Shown here: positions 57,331 to 64,000 of the stretch, in pieces
How positions within the stretch are numbered: position 1 is the first letter of the stretch
Layout: each line of letters starts with the position of its first letter
Source: Termitomyces sp. T153
Taxonomy: Eukaryota > Basidiomycota > Agaricomycetes > Agaricales > Lyophyllaceae
NCBI GenBank assembly: GCA_018296165.2
Contig: JACKQL020000037.1
Coordinates: 372,001 to 436,000 of the forward strand
Length of the DNA stretch: 64,000 bases
Reading direction: 5' to 3'
Program-made: the position numbers and the translations under genes
Notes under the pieces: model-generated
The model's database searches: none
What the model was told of the DNA's origin: nothing
What the model saw: the letters and a program-made list of their open reading frames with translations, nothing else

Positions 57331-57444
57331 AAACTCTGTGATTATTAGTGGCCACCAAATGGGGTTTTACTTCTCAACAGATATTTAGACATCTATGGGA
57401 AGCACTAGGACATTAGGTTGACCATTACGAGCACTATATAAATA

Positions 57445-57577
57445 AATAGTGATTGAGCCGCGACTTGAGCCCATAACAGGCCCGGGCAAGGCTTAGGCTT
57501 GCGGCTCAAACTTCATTCTGGACTTGAAAACCTAAGCTCAGGCTTTTGAGCCGGGCCGGGCCTAACACATCACTATT
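57445..57577. mobile_element. short hAT-like MITE
   Basis: About 133 bp with 9-bp inverted ends aatagtgat/atcactatt. The interior is GC-rich (gggccgggccta, gcccgggc, gagccgcgac), as in hAT non-autonomous elements. No 8-bp target duplication is evident, so the assignment is tentative. Confidence 0.5.
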
Positions 57578-58079
57578 ACTCGTTGCAAACCAGCACCAGC
57601 TCAATCCAAACAATGACCAGAAACGTTCACTCAAGGCTCGAGACGATGAATTGAGCCAGTCGGCCGGAACGATAATAAAACCTCCGATGCGTGGTTGATA
57701 GATTCCCGTATAAGGGCGTCAAAGAATCTTCTTGTGGTTGTTTCTTCCATCGCTTTTCGAGCATGTGAGATGCCAAATTTCATCTAACCCGATTGTGCTT
57801 GGTTCCCTTGTGGATTCAGGCCCAGAATTGCGTTTCTGTCAACTTATGGACATGGTCACACGCAGGTGACGGACATGATGGACAGAGCTTCGTGTTGTAG
57901 AAATACTTTGTTATGGTAGGCATGCTCATGCTATCTCCTGCTGGTTATGGTAAGTCAATTTGCGCTGGTCATATGCTTGTTTCCCCGTTTTAGTTTAGAT
58001 AGAACTAATCTGTCAGTCGATAAATCCCAATCCCTTAAGTCCCCATACCCTTCTGAATCTCTCCTAAAGTTTCGCCCTC
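57578..58079. other. 5' flank of the FAD hydroxylase gene
   Basis: 500 bp with no gene seen. It follows the MITE and should hold the promoter of the rightward monooxygenase. Confidence 0.4.
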
Positions 58080-60645
<2,566 letters not shown>

Positions 60646-60840
60646 AAGAGGATACAAGGTAGTAATGCCATATAATCTGTTTTTCTAATGAACATGGATA
60701 CAAACGAAGAGAGGTATAGCTATTAGGGTGATAAGGTTACATCCTGGGTAATGCAAACATCTAGAATACAATGATATCGACAGCAATCCGCCAGCAATAG
60801 ATCTGAGCGAAAACAGTTGGAAGTGGAACACCGATTCCAT

Positions 60841-63800
60841 CTATCTATTCACCCTCTTGTAGAAGAGAACATAAGCCTCACTAGTCTGTGAAATCGTCAA
60901 CATAGATGATACTCAAGGTGTCGAGGGAACTCACCACTACTGGGCCTGTTAGTCTCGAGATATTCATGTCACTGATGAGATACCAATCTCCACACGATTG
61001 GACATGAGCAGTGTCTGTCGCGTTTTTTGAGTAGGGACAAAATTTTGATAGAAGACTGACTCACAGTGCCCTGAGTTCAGCTGCCCCCGGTGATTGGTCA
61101 CGGCATATAGCTCGTACTTGTAAGGTCCGACCTGAGTCCGTGGATCCCCGCTTGGACCACCGCGTGGCTCATCAGGCATGTCGGGAGAAGCGCGGAATTC
61201 CAGATATCTAGTTGGACAATGAACAAGAGTGTCAACCTTTCCCGCACTATTGCCACTTGTCTGGAATCGTTTGAGATGGATCACTAGTATGGGTGGGAGA
61301 CGAGCCAAACTGAGGCGTTGTGTAGCGTTTCGCTTCGTTTTACACGAAGGGCAGTCCCTTGGAATAGTATGACTTAAGGAATATCTCATGGTCCAATGAA
61401 AGTTGAAGCTCACCAACGATCGTCTCCCTTTAGCTCTTCTGTGCGGAAAAGACTATCCAGACAATCCTGTAGATGTATAGTCCCGCGCGAATACGAAGGG
61501 ATCGACAGCTGCAGAATGGAAAATGCATTGTACGTCGTCGAAGTCTATATCCGAAAGTTAGCCCGCAAGTGAAGAAAAAGTATCAGTAGGTTCTTCGCGT
61601 ACCCTTTGGCATATCGAGCATTGAAGACGATTCCTGAACTGTCCTTGGAAGAGGTCGACAATAATACTATCATTAGAATCTCGCCATTTGGCCCATTCCT
61701 CGTCGATTGCCCTTCGAGGGTCTCGCAATTCCAGCGCATGTTCTTGTTCTGGGGTGAGTGTGGGTTCAGTCGGCTTGGTCAGAATCCGATTCAGATCTTC
61801 GTGTATTTTGTCCAAAAGGAAGGTTAGGAACTCCTGAGAGTCGTGTTGATTGTTGCCTTCGTACTGCCGATCCTTCGTTCGTACTACCGTCTGATTGACA
61901 AATTGAACATTCAAGATGAGAATGGTTTTGAACAACCAAAACTCGGAGCTTACCAAACATCTGAGGAGCTGATCTTTGATATTAGATTCCCTCTTCGTCC
62001 ACATATCTTTCAAAAGCGATTCAAAAGTTTTTGTAACTAAACCCTTTGAGCCCAAGGGATTAACCATGTTGATACATTGCTGCCATGGATAATCTGTGTG
62101 CCATGAACCATCGTCAGTACAAGAATAGTCTGAGCGTAAAAAGTACCTACCCCTAAAGAAATTCAAAAATGGCGCCGTAGCATAAAGGCACTGCAATGTC
62201 GCATTCATGTAACACGTATTACCGAGATTATGAAGCCCGCAAACGGAATTTAATGATTCTGCCCAATAGTGAATGGGGAATACAGAAGTGGACGCCATTC
62301 TAAGCACTCCGGGTGAAACAGCTGGGACTGCTGGCGTGGGCAATCGAGGCCGATGATCTTGTCGTTCAAGCGTCGACGATGCTACCGGCGGCGGTGGCTG
62401 CGGCATTGGCGAATTAGAGAGTGCCGGATACGCTATTTGTGGCGTACGCAGACGAAGATCCGATACTGCATCTTGCGATGGGTCGTCGTAATCCGTTCGC
62501 TTGCGTGATAACTGTGAAGGTTTGATGGATGCTGGAGGGAGTGACGCGATTCCAGACACAGGCGTGGATATTGGCGTGAGTGAAGGGTAAGAAAATGGAG
62601 ATGAGAAGCTGCCGTAGGGGGTAGAAGATGAAAGCTAAGGCAATATTAAGTCAGTTGATCGGAGGAATCGCAAGCATGACTGATGAATGTACGTTGTCGC
62701 TACTAATAGGCGGCTGGCGCGCTTGCCCACCATTCATTGGAGATATATAAGGATTATTTGACGCTTCCACAGGAAACCTGTGAGAAAGTAAGAGCCATTC
62801 AAAAGACAGGTTTCCCGCAAACCTTGTATGACCATTACCATGATCTAGCGATGGACTCGGGCGATGAACCGGTGTACTATTGTTTGAAGACCGACCAGGT
62901 ACGAAATCTTGGCTGGATTGGGGAGGTGAAGCCAACCCCTTCGCATAGAAAGGGTTATTGGACACGTTCCTACTCAGAGGTGGAGAGCTAGGCGAGGATA
63001 TCGTTCGCGCAGGGACTGTCCTTGGGACGCCCGAGGGATCGAAAGCGCGCCGCCACGCATTGTAACCCCCAACAAGGAGCATCGGTTGCCTTTTTAGAAG
63101 CTTTTGAGAGCTTCGTGGAGTAGCAATGAGGCGGTTGAGTATTGACAGTGGCGTATTACTGGCCCCAAGATCTTTGGAATGATTATCATAGAGCACGACT
63201 ATCTCGAACTTGTCCCGATTTGAGAAAACAGATCTTTCTTCTGATGGCGCGTTTGACATAGCTTGTTCAAGCTCCAAGATTGTTAGGCTGTGCGATATCA
63301 TTAGTCGTCAATTTCAACAACGACGATTGAACATACTTCTCATCCCAGAATAATGAGGGTTCAACGCAAGCTATGGCGGCACCCTTGTATTCAATATGCC
63401 CATTGCAGAAGTCGGATCTGTTTCGGACATCAAGGAGAAGGATTTTATGATGATCGAGATACTCGAGGAGCTCGTGCGCAGTTGTTGTCCCCGACACTGG
63501 AATTATTGGTTTGTTATTGGGTTGCTGTGAAAGGGTAGACGAGGAGAGTATTGAGAATACAGAGGCTGTACGAGATAAAGAGGGTATGTTAGGAGATTCG
63601 GGTCGGTTGAGGAAGGAGGCTGCAGCTGAGGGGCTTGGTGAACTGAGTGTCCTCTCGATCTGGTCGGGAACTAGAACTCCGTTTGAAGTTGGCTTAGGAT
63701 GAGTCGTGATGTCCACCAGGACACCATTGGACGGAACGTTGAAGGGTGCTTCGAGCTCTTCTATGGTTGGAAAGAATTGTGAAAATGAAGCGATCGGAGA

Positions 63801-64000
63801 GGCAGGGCGAGACGGAGGCAAAGAGGGTGAAATCATGGTTCGGGGTGATGGGGGAACTGGAGTCGCAACCGACTTTGACGAAGCCGCTTCTACGGAAGCT
63901 GGTGTTGAGACACGCGTCGAAATTTGCTTCGGCGAGCTGGGCGGAGTCGATTCAAAGATAGTTCGAGAGAAGCGTTTCAAGGCTGCTGGGCTTCCCAAAG
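60841..64000 (-). CDS. ubiquitin carboxyl-terminal hydrolase with rhodanese-like domain (Doa4/USP8 type), 5' partial
   Basis: Cysteine protease that removes ubiquitin. The gene enters from beyond 64000. The N-terminal part is Ser/Pro-rich. A rhodanese-like domain spans about 63550-63040 (HHKILLLDVRNRSDFCNGHI, EIVVLYDNHSKDLG, PMLLVGGYNAWRRAFD), without an obvious catalytic Cys. A long disordered linker follows. The USP domain starts with the Cys box GLHNLGNTCYMNATLQCL (about 62170-62220), then NQHDSQEFLTFLLDKIHEDL and LQCSICQR, a zinc-binding CPSCKTKRN, PPILVIHLKRF and the His box YAVTNHRGQLNSGH spliced to YTAH. The end reads GDWYLISDMNISRLTGPVV, TSEAYVLFYKRVNR, with TAG at 60841-60843. Several introns. 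It converges with the FAD hydroxylase, 195 bp between stops. Confidence 0.9.

Overview
The window is nuclear DNA of a basidiomycete fungus, most likely an agaricomycete. The host genes are dense and cut by many introns of about 45-65 bp. Their products are typical of that group: a pericentrin-type spindle pole body protein, a She3-like coiled-coil protein, small RING/coiled-coil proteins and a BTB multigene family. The species cannot be named from sequence reading alone.

Left arm (1-26.8 kb), host genes. In order: an MFS transporter of the allantoate/nicotinate permease type (minus); a PACT-domain spindle pole body protein of about 1,740 residues (plus); mitochondrial cardiolipin synthase (minus); a decayed and an intact BTB gene in tandem (minus); a RING/coiled-coil gene (minus); ribosomal protein uL5/RPL11 (plus); nitronate monooxygenase ending in SKL (minus); a She3-like gene (minus) sharing a 223-bp divergent promoter with a second RING/coiled-coil gene (plus); a UBL-WLM metalloprotease (plus); and DNA polymerase delta subunit 4 (plus).

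Middle (26.9-57.6 kb), a 30-kb island of nested transposons with no confident host gene. Contents: a pogo/Tigger element with TA duplications and a broken transposase; a Tigger fragment; a 17-bp minisatellite; a Ty1/copia element (minus) split by a CpG-rich solo LTR; two Ty3/gypsy elements (minus), one with chromodomain coding; a second solo LTR inside the gypsy B gag; a Tc1/mariner-like element with 222-bp inverted repeats; a second Tigger element carrying a perfect 40-bp palindrome; a copia 3' fragment (plus); and a small hAT-like MITE. Nearly all coding regions are broken. CpG is almost absent from most of the block but present in the solo LTR, in the right end of the second Tigger and in the copia 3' fragment. 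This suggests methylation-driven decay of older copies and later arrival of others.

Right arm (58-64 kb), host genes again: a phenol 2-monooxygenase-type FAD hydroxylase (plus), converging on a Doa4/USP8-type ubiquitin hydrolase with a rhodanese-like domain (minus), whose 5' end lies beyond the window.

The host genes are mostly housekeeping functions (translation, replication, mitochondrial lipid, spindle pole, ubiquitin and SUMO proteolysis) and show no pathway clustering. I found no clearly new biological system. The most unusual items are the 40-bp palindrome in Tigger2, the inverted-within-inverted termini of the mariner-like element, the internal duplication in gypsy B, the tRNA-like piece between the gypsy elements and the decaying BTB duplicate.
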